Assembly (NCBI GenBank): GCA_947466965.1
Contig: CANIFU010000020.1
Span: 1 to 43,248, forward strand
Direction of reading: 5' to 3'
DNA: 43,248 bases
Source of the DNA: Bacteroidota bacterium
GTDB lineage: Bacteria > Bacteroidota > Bacteroidia > 2-12-FULL-35-15
Both the position numbers and the translations under genes were made by a program. Positions 25,557 through 34,089 of this stretch are shown piece after piece; position 1 is the first letter of the stretch; each line of letters begins with the position of its first letter. The notes under the pieces are model-generated. The model saw nothing but the letters and a program-made list of their open reading frames with translations, searched no databases and was not told the DNA's origin.

Positions 25557-26047
25557 CTAAAAAGTTTACGCGGGAAGATATTTTCAAGCTTTTATCTTTT
25601 ATTCCTGATCCGGAAATACCTGTGGTTAGCATAAAAGAAATGGGTATGCTTCGAGATGTCATCTTATCAGACGAAGGATGTGAAGTAATCATCACACCAA
25701 CTTATACCGGTTGTCCGGCTATGGGGATGATCGAAGATGATATTAAAAGAACTCTTTCTGAAAATGGAGTACCATCTGTAAAAGTTAAATTAGTTTATGC
25801 CCCAGCCTGGACAACAGATTGGATGAGCCTTGAAGCAAAAGATAAAATGCGCAAATATGGCATCGCTCCACCAATGTCATCGGCTTGTACAAAATTGACA
25901 GCGTATGGAAAGCATGAATTTATTAAATGTCCGCACTGTAATTCAACAAACACAGAATTAATCAGCATGTTTGGTTCTACAGCATGCAAAGCACTTTATA
26001 AATGTGAACATTGCAAAGAACCTTTCGAATATTTTAAATGTCACTAA
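25550..26047 (+). CDS. paaD: Phenylacetate-CoA oxygenase assembly factor PaaD
   Basis: 165 residues. The N-terminal MIP18/DUF59 domain has FIPDPEIPVVSIKEMGMLRDV and the conserved TPTYTGCPAMGMIEDDI (Cys in the Fe-S carrier position). The C-terminal part has a zinc-ribbon-like set KCPHCNS...YKCEHCKEPF. PaaD supports Fe-S/diiron assembly of the epoxidase. It starts inside the end of paaC. The reductase PaaE, which usually follows, is not here; the next gene is hmgA. Confidence 0.94.
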   Translation: MVTKKFTREDIFKLLSFIPDPEIPVVSIKEMGMLRDVILSDEGCEVIITPTYTGCPAMGMIEDDIKRTLSENGVPSVKVKLVYAPAWTTDWMSLEAKDKMRKYGIAPPMSSACTKLTAYGKHEFIKCPHCNSTNTELISMFGSTACKALYKCEHCKEPFEYFKCH

Positions 26048-26058
26048 AAAATTAAACT

Positions 26059-27231
26059 ATGCCAGTATACCAATCAGTAGGTCAAGTACCTAAAAAGCGA
26101 CATGTTGTTTTCCGCCAGAAGGATGGGAAATTATATCATGAAGAATTATTCGGAACTGAAGGATTTTCAGGAACATCTTCATTAGTATACCATTTAAATC
26201 CACCAACAATGGTAAAGGAAATGGGTACGCCTTATTCTGTTAGACCCGAAATTGCAATGGAAGACAATTTAAAAGCAATGAGTTTTCAAAGTTTTGAAGT
26301 AGCCCCTGAAAGCGATTATATCAAAAGCAGAAAAATACTTTTTGTAAATGATGACATGGCAATTGGTATTGCAGCACCATCAAAATCGATGACCGAATAC
26401 TTCTACAAAAATTCTGATTCTGATGAATTGATATTTGTTCACAAAGGCTCCGGATCATTACGTTCTATGTATGGTGTTGTTGATTTTGAGTATGGCGATT
26501 ATCTTGTAATTCCAAGGGGAACGGTTTACCAAATGACCTTTGATACCGCAGAAAATAAATTACTCGTAGTTGAATCACACAGTCCGGTTCGCACTCCGAA
26601 ACGATATAGAAATGAATTCGGACAGATGCTTGAACATTCTCCTTTTTGTGAAAGAGATCTTAAATTACCGCATTCATTGGAAACAAATAGTGAGATGGGC
26701 GAATTTGAGGTACGTATAAAAAAACGAGGATTAATTTATCCATTCACTTACCAAACACATCCATTTGATGTTGTAGGTTGGGACGGCTATAGTTATCCTT
26801 ATGCCTTTTCAATTTTCAATTTTGAACCAATCACAGGACGCATTCATATGCCCCCTCCTATTCATCAGAATTTTGAAGGAACAGGATTTGTGATCTGTTC
26901 ATTTGTACCCCGTTTATATGATTATCATCCGGATGCAATTCCTGCTCCGTATCACCATAGTAATATTGATTCAGATGAATTACTTTATTATGTTGATGGA
27001 GATTTTATGAGCCGGAACAATATCGGAAAGGGACAAATTACTTTGCATCCTGCCGGAGTACCCCATGGACCGCATCCGGGAGCTATCGAACGTAGCATCG
27101 GCAAAAAGGAAACACAGGAATTAGCCGTAATGATAGATCCATTTAGTCCTGTTAAGATTACAAAAGAAGCGTTAAAAATTGAAGTGAAAGATTATTATAA
27201 ATCATGGATCACAAAAACTGAAACAGTCTAA
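26059..27231 (+). CDS. hmgA: Homogentisate 1,2-dioxygenase
   Basis: Fe(II) enzyme that opens homogentisate to maleylacetoacetate with O2. 390 residues, shorter than the 430-440 of human or Pseudomonas enzymes. The N-terminus is PVYQSVGQVPKKRHVVF. The catalytic region has HMPPPIHQNFEGTGFVICSF, then PAPYHHSNIDSDELLYYVDG and LHPAGVPHGPHPG, which supply the His/Glu iron ligands. It is placed 11 bases after paaD and 20 bases before hpd, so tyrosine and phenylacetate breakdown are likely transcribed together. Confidence 0.93.
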   Translation: MPVYQSVGQVPKKRHVVFRQKDGKLYHEELFGTEGFSGTSSLVYHLNPPTMVKEMGTPYSVRPEIAMEDNLKAMSFQSFEVAPESDYIKSRKILFVNDDMAIGIAAPSKSMTEYFYKNSDSDELIFVHKGSGSLRSMYGVVDFEYGDYLVIPRGTVYQMTFDTAENKLLVVESHSPVRTPKRYRNEFGQMLEHSPFCERDLKLPHSLETNSEMGEFEVRIKKRGLIYPFTYQTHPFDVVGWDGYSYPYAFSIFNFEPITGRIHMPPPIHQNFEGTGFVICSFVPRLYDYHPDAIPAPYHHSNIDSDELLYYVDGDFMSRNNIGKGQITLHPAGVPHGPHPGAIERSIGKKETQELAVMIDPFSPVKITKEALKIEVKDYYKSWITKTETV

Positions 27232-27251
27232 ATATTAAAAAACTAAAAACA

Positions 27252-28403
27252 ATGAAAGATTTAACAGCAGTAAAGAACTACGACTATAGTGGTGAAAAAG
27301 TTTTTGAAAAAGCTCAGGATTTTTTACCCATAAACGGAACAGATTTCGTTGAATTATATGTAGGAAACGCGAAACAAGCAGCTCATTATTACAAAACTGC
27401 TTTCGGATTTAAATCATTAGCATATTGTGGTTTAGAGACGGGTGATAAAGAAAAAACCTCCTATGTTTTACAACAGGGAAAGATCCGTTTGGTATTAACA
27501 ACACCATTTGACCCGGACAGCGAAATTTCACATCACATCCGGATACATGGAGATGGTGTAAAATATATTGCTTTATGGGTAGATGATGCCCGAAAAGCAT
27601 TTGAAGAAACAGTTAGCAGAGGAGCTGTCCCCTTCCTGGAACCTATTGTTCTGAAAGACAAAGAAGGAGAAATAGTAAAATCGGGTATTCATACATATGG
27701 CGATACGATTCATTTATTTATAGAAAGAAAAAATTACAAGGGAGCATTTATGCCCGGTTATGTAAAATGGGAATCGGAATACAATCCGGATACATGCGGA
27801 TTAAAATACATCGATCACATGGTTGGAAATGTGGAATTAGGCGACATGAACAAGGTTGCAAAATTCTATGAAGATGTGATGGGCTTTGCGAATTTGATTA
27901 CTTTTGACGATAAAGACATTTCAACACAATTTACCGCATTGATGAGCAAAGTAATGACCAATGGAAACGGGCGGATAAAATTTCCTATCAACGAACCCGC
28001 TCATGGATTAAAAAAATCACAAATTGAGGAGTACATTGATTTTTATAAAGGAGCAGGTTGTCAGCACATTGCTGTTGCTACAGATGACATTGTTTTTACA
28101 ATTTCAGAAATGCGCAAACGCGGTGTTGAATTTCTTCATGTACCGGGCACTTATTACGACACCGTGAGTGATCGTGTCGGAATCATTGAAGAGGATATGA
28201 ATACACTTAAAGGATTAGGAATTATGGTTGACAGAGACGAGGAAGGTTATCTTCTGCAAATTTTCACCAAGCCGGTAGAGGATCGTCCAACCTTATTTTT
28301 TGAGATCATCCAACGCAAAGGAGCAAAATCTTTCGGTAAAGGAAATTTCAAAGCTTTATTTGAGTCGATTGAAGCAGAGCAAGAAAGACGAGGGACATTA
28401 TAA
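27252..28403 (+). CDS. hpd: 4-Hydroxyphenylpyruvate dioxygenase
   Basis: Converts 4-hydroxyphenylpyruvate and O2 to homogentisate, the substrate of the gene before it. 383 residues with two VOC domains. The iron ligands are in YIDHMVGNV, GCQHIAVATDD and LFFEIIQRKGAKSFGKGNFKALFESIE. The C-terminus QERRGTL is typical. It is the last gene of the operon; fumarylacetoacetase and maleylacetoacetate isomerase are not seen here. Confidence 0.95.
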   Translation: MKDLTAVKNYDYSGEKVFEKAQDFLPINGTDFVELYVGNAKQAAHYYKTAFGFKSLAYCGLETGDKEKTSYVLQQGKIRLVLTTPFDPDSEISHHIRIHGDGVKYIALWVDDARKAFEETVSRGAVPFLEPIVLKDKEGEIVKSGIHTYGDTIHLFIERKNYKGAFMPGYVKWESEYNPDTCGLKYIDHMVGNVELGDMNKVAKFYEDVMGFANLITFDDKDISTQFTALMSKVMTNGNGRIKFPINEPAHGLKKSQIEEYIDFYKGAGCQHIAVATDDIVFTISEMRKRGVEFLHVPGTYYDTVSDRVGIIEEDMNTLKGLGIMVDRDEEGYLLQIFTKPVEDRPTLFFEIIQRKGAKSFGKGNFKALFESIEAEQERRGTL

Positions 28404-28420
28404 TCGATAAGCTGAAAAAG

Positions 28421-28456
28421 AAAAGCGGGACACTTATTTAAGTGTCCCGCTTTTTT
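28421..28456 (+). terminator. Strong terminator of the paa-hmgA-hpd operon
   Basis: A 16-bp perfect inverted repeat (aaaagcgggacactta and its complement) with a 2-base gap, followed by a T6 run that overlaps the stem end. It may also work on the minus strand for the TerB-like gene. Confidence 0.92.
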
Positions 28457-28519
28457 ATTATAAAAAAGATATAAAAGTGATTAGAGGGGAAATTGATCTA
28501 TCAAAAAAGAACCATAAAT

Positions 28520-28921
28520 TTAATTTGAAGACATAAAAACATCATCTCCTTTAATTTTTTTTAATTCGTCAATAATATTTAATAACAATGCGTGTTCATC
28601 AACTATCACCGGAGGGTAAGCGACTGCAATATTTTGAAGAACAGCAATAAAATGTTTTTTTAATGGTTCGCTGACATATTGACTATTCAATTTTATTTGA
28701 TGAATAGCTCGTTCATATGCCTTATGAGCATCAATAGCATCTTTTTTAAGAATGCTGAAAATAATTTCGGTAACATCGATCCCAGAGTTATGCTTACCAA
28801 ACTCCTCTATTAAAATACCGTGAAGTTTATCTTTTTCTTTCACTTGAACAGTACCATCAACTTTTGCCATGGCATAAGCTAATTCTCCCAAGGCATAATA
28901 AAGATTTTCAATTGGTGTCAT
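28520..28921 (-). CDS. TerB-like protein
   Basis: 133 residues, all helical, cytoplasmic. The segment LAYAMAKVDGTVQVKEKDKLHGIL near the N-terminus has the A-D-G-x-V-x-x-x-E pattern of the TerB/DjlA-type helical domain, named from tellurite resistance but present in many unrelated contexts. Function unknown. It starts 25 bases after the stop of the receiver-CRP fusion gene, so is likely cotranscribed with it. Confidence 0.6.
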   Translation of the reverse strand: MTPIENLYYALGELAYAMAKVDGTVQVKEKDKLHGILIEEFGKHNSGIDVTEIIFSILKKDAIDAHKAYERAIHQIKLNSQYVSEPLKKHFIAVLQNIAVAYPPVIVDEHALLLNIIDELKKIKGDDVFMSSN

Positions 28922-28946
28922 TATCGTTTTTTTTAGATTAGAACTT

Positions 28947-30005
28947 CTAGTTGTGCATTGATTCTAATTTTGCTTGATTCAGAATGGTAATATTACTTCC
29001 ACTGATCTGAATCAATTTTTCATCTTTAAAATCAGACAATGTTCGGATGACTGTTTCGGTTGAGGTCCCTACAATATTTGCCAGATCTTCTCTATAAATC
29101 GCCATACTAAAGTTTCCTTCACCTTCTTTTTGGTATCTGTTCTGAAGCATGATTAATGCTTCAGCTACTCTTTTTCGAACGGAATTATAGGCCAATTTAA
29201 TAAGTCTGTCTTCTTTTTCGGTAACATTATCCGATAATATTTTAATGAATTTGGTAGCAATATCTCTGCTGCTATAAAGCAAAGAAAAGAAATAATCCTT
29301 TGGAATAATTACAATTTCAGAATCCTCCAAAGCCATTGCAGATTCGTTATAGTGGGCTTCTTCCAACAAAGAAGTATAGCCTATAAAATCACCTTCTTTA
29401 TGCAATCCGGTAATGTATTCTTTCCCATCTTCATTCGCACGGTAAGTTTTAACTTTCCCCTTATTAATAAAGAAAATTGACTTTGGAAGTCCACCTTCAT
29501 GATAGATAGTTTCTTTCTTTTTGAATTTTCGCGCTTCGTTATTTTTAGATAAAGCAGACAAATGATCGGTATTCGCTTCAGTCATAAAAGTGTTTAAACC
29601 TTCCGCTGTGCGAGCAAAATCTGCTTTTAGTAATTCATTTTTTTTCAACCTAGTTTCAACGGCAAATAAAAGCTCCATATCGTCAAAAGGTTTCGTCAGG
29701 TAATCATCCGCTCCCATTCCCATTCCTTTTCGATAATCACCTTTTTCTGCTTTTGCAGTTAAAAAAATAAAGGGAATGCTTGCCGTATCTCTATTCTTAC
29801 TTAACATATGTAACACGCCATAACCGTCCAATTCAGGCATCATGATGTCACATATAATAAGGTTGGGTTTTTTTTCAATGGCCAACTTCACTCCTTCTTT
29901 ACCATTCACGGCAGAGATCACATTATATTTCGCCAGCTCTAAAATTTCGGAAGTGTTTTCACGCATTTCCAAATTGTCTTCGATTAAGAGTATTGTTTTT
30001 ATCAT
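28947..30005 (-). CDS. Response regulator with receiver and CRP/FNR domains
   Basis: 352 residues from the ATG at 30005. Residues 1-125 are a receiver domain: acidic E9-D10, phospho-acceptor D53 (IICDIMMPELDG), T83 and K105 (LTKPF). About 145-265 is a cyclic-nucleotide-binding-like barrel (IYHEGGLPKSIFFINKGKVKTY, LHKEGDFIGYTSLL). The C-terminal winged helix has REDLANIVGTSTETVIRTLSDF, keeping the Glu and Arg that contact the TGA core in CRP and FNR. No Cys cluster for an Fe-S centre. It amounts to FixJ's receiver joined to a FixK-like domain. A longer start (30035) is rejected because the -7 element lies between the two. A palindromic site upstream suggests autoregulation. Confidence 0.9.
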   Translation of the reverse strand: MIKTILLIEDNLEMRENTSEILELAKYNVISAVNGKEGVKLAIEKKPNLIICDIMMPELDGYGVLHMLSKNRDTASIPFIFLTAKAEKGDYRKGMGMGADDYLTKPFDDMELLFAVETRLKKNELLKADFARTAEGLNTFMTEANTDHLSALSKNNEARKFKKKETIYHEGGLPKSIFFINKGKVKTYRANEDGKEYITGLHKEGDFIGYTSLLEEAHYNESAMALEDSEIVIIPKDYFFSLLYSSRDIATKFIKILSDNVTEKEDRLIKLAYNSVRKRVAEALIMLQNRYQKEGEGNFSMAIYREDLANIVGTSTETVIRTLSDFKDEKLIQISGSNITILNQAKLESMHN

Positions 30006-30021
30006 ACGAATAAAATTGTTA

Positions 30022-30029
30022 CAAAGGTA
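30022..30029 (-). promoter_or_regulatory. -7 element of the receiver-CRP gene
   Basis: TACCTTTG on the minus strand, an exact TAnnTTTG, 16 bases before the ATG at 30005. Confidence 0.6.
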
Positions 30030-30076
30030 TAGCAAACTGTTAAATGAAAAAACTGATGATAATCATATTTCCTCAA

Positions 30077-30088
30077 TGACTTTTGTCA
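30077..30088. promoter_or_regulatory. CRP/FNR-type palindrome upstream of the receiver-CRP gene
   Basis: TGACTTTTGTCA, perfect TGAC-N4-GTCA, centred about 60 bp upstream of the end of the -7 element. Compare 23461, 23477 and 32341. Confidence 0.55.
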
Positions 30089-30135
30089 TAAAAGGTGAAT
30101 ATATATTAACAAATGAAATACAAATAGCACACTAA

Positions 30136-31008
30136 TTAATTGTCGGGCTCGACATGAATAAGTACGTCAACTACTTCAGGAAACTCGATCAATAGGTGAT
30201 CTTTTAAACGATGAGCAATTTCATGCCCTTCTTTCACAGTAAGATCGGCATTTACCTCAATGTGCAAGTCAATAAAAAACCGCATTCCAGCCTTTCTAAC
30301 GAAACATTTTTCAGTATTGATAACACCGTTCACTTTTCCGGATACAATACGGATCTTATCAATAAGTTCATCATAAAAGTGTTCGTCCATAACCTCACCC
30401 AAGGCGGGTCTAAAAATTAGATAACTGTTGAATAAGATAGCAAAGGATGCAACCAAAGCGGCCCAATCATCAGCAGATTCATACCCCTTACCCATTGTTA
30501 TGGCAATTAGAATACCGATAAATGCGGTTAAGGAAGTTATTGCATCACTACGATGGTGCCAGGCATCTGCTTTCAAAGACGAACTGTTTGTCTGTTTACT
30601 TTTTGCGAGTACAATACGATAAAATATTTCTTTAATTATTATTATTCCACCCAAAAAAATCAATGTATACGATTTCGGCAGTTCATGAGGTGTTCTTATA
30701 TTTTGAATACTTTCATAAGCAATTATAGAAGCAGAGGCAACTAAAAAGCCAACCACCATAAAGGTAACAAGTGGCTCCGCTCTTCCATGACCATAGGGAT
30801 GATTCTTGTCAGCCGGTTTACTTGAATATTTCAGTCCGAATAAAACAAGGAGAGAAGAAAAGATATCAGTAGTCGATTCGATCGCATCTGCTATTAAAGC
30901 ATATGAATTTCCGAAATAACCGATAATACCCTTTGCTAAAGCAAGAATCGTATTACCGACAATACTAAAATATGTTGTTTTTACAGCCTGTTCTTCGTGC
31001 GTAAGCAT
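30136..31008 (-). CDS. Cation diffusion facilitator (CDF) transporter
   Basis: 290 residues, six membrane segments in the first 200 and a cytoplasmic ferredoxin-like domain after that. CDF exporters exchange divalent metal (Zn, Fe, Mn, Co) for protons. Metal-site motifs are ADAIESTTD in TM2 and ADAWHHRSDA in TM5, with HPYGHGRAEP between TM2 and TM3. The Asp/Glu rather than His in TM2 points away from the classic zinc-only group, but the metal cannot be fixed. It lies 20 bases after the kinase gene and is probably cotranscribed with it. Confidence 0.9.
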   Translation of the reverse strand: MLTHEEQAVKTTYFSIVGNTILALAKGIIGYFGNSYALIADAIESTTDIFSSLLVLFGLKYSSKPADKNHPYGHGRAEPLVTFMVVGFLVASASIIAYESIQNIRTPHELPKSYTLIFLGGIIIIKEIFYRIVLAKSKQTNSSSLKADAWHHRSDAITSLTAFIGILIAITMGKGYESADDWAALVASFAILFNSYLIFRPALGEVMDEHFYDELIDKIRIVSGKVNGVINTEKCFVRKAGMRFFIDLHIEVNADLTVKEGHEIAHRLKDHLLIEFPEVVDVLIHVEPDN

Positions 31009-31028
31009 AGAAGTTAATATGAAATTGT

Positions 31029-32279
31029 CTAATTATTTTTAATTGGAATTATTACAACAAAGGTTGTCCCGATATTTAGCTTACTAACAAAGGATATTTC
31101 ACCTTCCAGCAATTCGACATATTTTTTCACAATATTCAAACCCAATCCGGTTCCTTGGATATTTCCTGCATTCTGAGCCCTGAAAAAACGCTCAAATAAA
31201 AGAGGTTGATCACTTTCCGGAATACCTATACCATTGTCTTTAATCGTTATCCGAATATTTCCTGAAATTTCATTATCGGTAGTAAACAAGATCTCTTTGC
31301 CTTCCAGTGAATATTTAATAGCATTGGATAAAAGATTTATAAAAATATTCTTCAGCAATTGCTTATCCATCTTAATCACCGGATCACTTCCATTGTGCTT
31401 GTATACGATTGTTTGTCCGTCTTTAAGCATCGCCTTCATCTCATCGGAAATATCATTAGAAAACTTTACAATATTTATTTCCTGAGGATTATTTCGGATC
31501 CCTCCTTCTTCAAATCGGCTAAGAGACAAGAAATCATTTAAAATCTCGGTAAGATTATTTACAGAAGATTTTATACGATTAATATGCTTAAAACGTTTAT
31601 CTGCTTCTTCCGTAAGATTGTACTTCGAAATCAATGAAACAGAGGATAAAATAGTAGCTAAAGGAGTTCTGAACTCATGAGAAGCGGTGGTTACAAACCG
31701 GGATTTCAGCTCATTTAATTCCTTCTCTTTTTCAAGCGCTCTCATCAACTCCTGTTTTGAAACAGCAAGTTTATTAATCGCCTGAGCCAATTCCTCTGTT
31801 CGCTCTTCAACTCTATTCTCCAGTTCGATGTTCAGATTCCGGATTTCTTCATGTGCTTTTTTGATTTCAACATCCTGTATCTTACGTTCAGTAATATCAA
31901 TAATAAAACTCATAATAAAATCACCGGCACTGGTCTTGAAATTACTCAGACTAATTTCAACAGAAAACTCTGAACCATCTTTTCTAAGTGCATAGAGATC
32001 CATTCCAATTCCCATAGATCTCGGATGTGGATTTTCTGCATATTTTTCACGTGTACTAGCGTGATTTCCGGTATAACGTTTAGGAATTAAGGTTTCAATT
32101 ACAGAGCCTACCAATTCATCTTTCTCATAACCAAAAAGCTTTTCAGCAATAGGATTAACCATGATAATGATACCTTTCTTATCAGATACAATAATACCCT
32201 CAGTAGCGTGTTTAAACAACGCATCTAACATTTCTATTTCCTTGAGCATCGGAAGATCCTTTTCAATTCGTGTTTTCAT
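31029..32279 (-). CDS. PAS-domain histidine kinase, FixL-like PAS
   Basis: 416 residues from the ATG at 32279, soluble. PAS domain at about 17-135: GIIVSDKKGIIIMVNPIAEKLFGY, then H73 and RSMGIGMDLYALRKDGSEF. This segment lines up without gaps with the FixL haem-PAS, with H73 at the proximal haem His and M93 where FixL has its distal Arg. A coiled coil leads to the DHp box ASHEFRTPL and the ATPase (NLLSNAIKYS, DNGIGIP, GTGLGLNIVK). Haem is not proven, since many non-haem PAS domains keep this His. The start was chosen because TATATTTG ends one base before this ATG. Likely partner: the receiver-CRP protein. Confidence 0.88.
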   Translation of the reverse strand: MKTRIEKDLPMLKEIEMLDALFKHATEGIIVSDKKGIIIMVNPIAEKLFGYEKDELVGSVIETLIPKRYTGNHASTREKYAENPHPRSMGIGMDLYALRKDGSEFSVEISLSNFKTSAGDFIMSFIIDITERKIQDVEIKKAHEEIRNLNIELENRVEERTEELAQAINKLAVSKQELMRALEKEKELNELKSRFVTTASHEFRTPLATILSSVSLISKYNLTEEADKRFKHINRIKSSVNNLTEILNDFLSLSRFEEGGIRNNPQEINIVKFSNDISDEMKAMLKDGQTIVYKHNGSDPVIKMDKQLLKNIFINLLSNAIKYSLEGKEILFTTDNEISGNIRITIKDNGIGIPESDQPLLFERFFRAQNAGNIQGTGLGLNIVKKYVELLEGEISFVSKLNIGTTFVVIIPIKNN

Positions 32280-32280
32280 A

Positions 32281-32288
32281 CAAATATA
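32281..32288 (-). promoter_or_regulatory. -7 element of the kinase gene
   Basis: TATATTTG on the minus strand, one base before the ATG at 32279, so the message would have almost no leader. Confidence 0.5.
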
Positions 32289-32340
32289 GCCATGATTAAG
32301 AAAATGAAGCAACAATAGGCTATTAAATTTTCAATCAATA

Positions 32341-32352
32341 TGACTTCCATCA
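32341..32352. promoter_or_regulatory. CRP/FNR-type site upstream of the kinase gene
   Basis: TGACTTCCATCA, one base from a perfect TGAC-N4-GTCA, centred 65 bp upstream of the end of the kinase -7 element. It could also serve the plus-strand gene at 32538. Confidence 0.45.
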
Positions 32353-32537
32353 TATAAAAACCCTTAAAAAAATCAACAATTTCAGCACATCCCAACAATA
32401 TCAATAAATCCAGGGCTATTTCAACAAAAAAAATGAAAAATATAAAACTAAGCGATGTCATATATGAAAATGATCTTTCTCATAACCCATTCGGCAAAAA
32501 GGGAACAATTTTACTTCATAATAATAAATCAAAAAAC

Positions 32538-32918
32538 ATGGAAACAAAAGGACTGTACCAATTACATGAAGAGCACAAACAATGGCTAAACAATTTAAAC
32601 TTTTATAAGGATGAAATTGCCATTATGCAAAACAGGATTGCAGAAATTGCTGCAAAAAATTCCTCAAAAGAAGTATTGGCGAATGTGGAACATTTCCAAA
32701 ATCAGCTGATTGTTCAAAAAGAGCAAATGGATATATTATCACATGAGATTAAATTGCACGAACAATCATTAGAAAAAGAAGTAAATAAAAATGAAACGGC
32801 TATTGACCATCGTAAGTTCCCGAGTCATCCAGAAGAAGCTGAAAAAATAAAAACGTTTGAAACAATGTTCAATTTATTAAGAAAAGAATTAAATGTATTT
32901 CTTTCAAAAAACATGTAA
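32538..32918 (+). CDS. Small coiled-coil hypothetical protein
   Basis: 126 residues from METKGLYQLHEEHKQWLNNL; the frame upstream to 32433 lacks the same composition and is left out. The protein is nearly all helix with heptad-like spacing (FYKDEIAIMQNRIAEIAAKNSS, HFQNQLIVQKEQMDILSHEIKLHEQSLEKEV), so probably a coiled-coil dimer. No known domain. It is 34 bases before the desaturase on the same strand and may share its transcript. Confidence 0.6.
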   Translation: METKGLYQLHEEHKQWLNNLNFYKDEIAIMQNRIAEIAAKNSSKEVLANVEHFQNQLIVQKEQMDILSHEIKLHEQSLEKEVNKNETAIDHRKFPSHPEEAEKIKTFETMFNLLRKELNVFLSKNM

Positions 32919-32952
32919 TAGTATCATAATTTAAAATCAGCAATTTGATTAA

Positions 32953-34044
32953 ATGAAGGAGATGAAACAGAAAATAAGATTTACAAACAAGAATAAAACA
33001 CAATTTTACAATACTTTAAAAGAACGTGTTGATCAATACTTTGTAGATAATAATATTTCACCCTATGCGAATGTCACAATGGTTTTCAAAACCATTGTGA
33101 TGCTTTCGCTGTATTTCATTCCTTTAGGATTGATCTATTCAAACACATTAAATATCTGGGGAATGTGGCTCTGTTCGGCAATTATGGGAATAGGTCTAGC
33201 AGGAATCGGAATGGGAATAATGCACGATGCGAATCACGATGCTTATTCATCCAACAAAACATTAAATAAGATCATTGCTTTTGCGCTAACGATAGGCGGA
33301 GGTGATAACCGAAATTGGAAAACACAGCACAACATACTTCATCATACGTATACCAATATTTATGAATATGACAAAGACATTGACAACAAAGTAATTATGC
33401 GTTTCTCTCCTGCCGGAAAACGAAAAGCGATCCAACGCTTTCAAGTCATATATGTCTTTTTCTTTTATGCGATCATGTCTTTATATTGGACAACGGCAAA
33501 AGATATTGTACAATATATACAATTTAACAAAGAAGGTTTACACCGCGATAGTAAATTACAAAAAGTGATCACACTGTTCACCCTTTTATTCTGGAAGGCT
33601 GTTTATTTCAGTTATATCATTGTATTACCAATCGTTTTCCTAAATATTTCTTGGGTACATGTATTAATCGGTTTCTTAACCTTGCATACAATAGCCGGCT
33701 TAATTTTAAGCATCGTATTCCAATTGGCGCATGTTGTTGAAGGAACAAAATTTCCTATGCCTGATGAAAAAGGAAATATTGAAAATGAATGGGCCATTCA
33801 TCAGATGGAAACAACTGCTGATTTTTCAAGAAACAATTGGTTGATAACGTATTATGTAGGAGGACTAAATTTCCAAACGGAACACCATCTATTCCCAAGA
33901 ATTTGCCATGTTCATTACCCTGAAATTGCTCCGATAGTAGAAGCAACTGCTAAAGAATTCGGAATTTCTTATATCTATAATGAAACGATAGGTAAAGCAT
34001 TCAAGTCTCACATGAATGTCATTTCAAAGTTGGGAAATTCGTAA
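32953..34044 (+). CDS. Membrane fatty acid desaturase
   Basis: 363 residues. Di-iron membrane desaturase that puts a double bond into acyl chains of lipids using O2. The three His boxes are HDANHD (H91, H95), HNILHH (H126, H130, H131) and QTEHH (H311, H312), and four hydrophobic segments surround them. The Gln-x-x-His-His third box is the form seen in front-end (delta-5/delta-6-type) desaturases; it has no fused cytochrome b5. The regiospecificity cannot be read from sequence. The gene is convergent with the hemN/cco operon. Confidence 0.9.
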   Translation: MKEMKQKIRFTNKNKTQFYNTLKERVDQYFVDNNISPYANVTMVFKTIVMLSLYFIPLGLIYSNTLNIWGMWLCSAIMGIGLAGIGMGIMHDANHDAYSSNKTLNKIIAFALTIGGGDNRNWKTQHNILHHTYTNIYEYDKDIDNKVIMRFSPAGKRKAIQRFQVIYVFFFYAIMSLYWTTAKDIVQYIQFNKEGLHRDSKLQKVITLFTLLFWKAVYFSYIIVLPIVFLNISWVHVLIGFLTLHTIAGLILSIVFQLAHVVEGTKFPMPDEKGNIENEWAIHQMETTADFSRNNWLITYYVGGLNFQTEHHLFPRICHVHYPEIAPIVEATAKEFGISYIYNETIGKAFKSHMNVISKLGNS

Positions 34045-34049
34045 ATCAG

Positions 34050-34081
34050 AAAAAATATTTATACATCCTTTTTTGTATAAA
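34050..34081 (-). terminator. Probable terminator of the cco-hemN operon
   Basis: tttataca and tgtataaa form an 8-bp AT-rich stem. On the minus strand it is followed by tattttttc. It sits in the 45-base gap between the convergent operon and desaturase gene. Confidence 0.45.
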
Positions 34082-34089
34082 AACTGTGA

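Noticed and set aside
31029-32279. Calling the kinase FixL outright
   Set aside because: The distal Arg is absent and many non-haem PAS domains keep the His, so haem binding is only a hypothesis.
32433-32537. Longer start for the coiled-coil protein
   Set aside because: The added 35 residues do not resemble the rest. A clear ATG at 32538 starts the helical protein.
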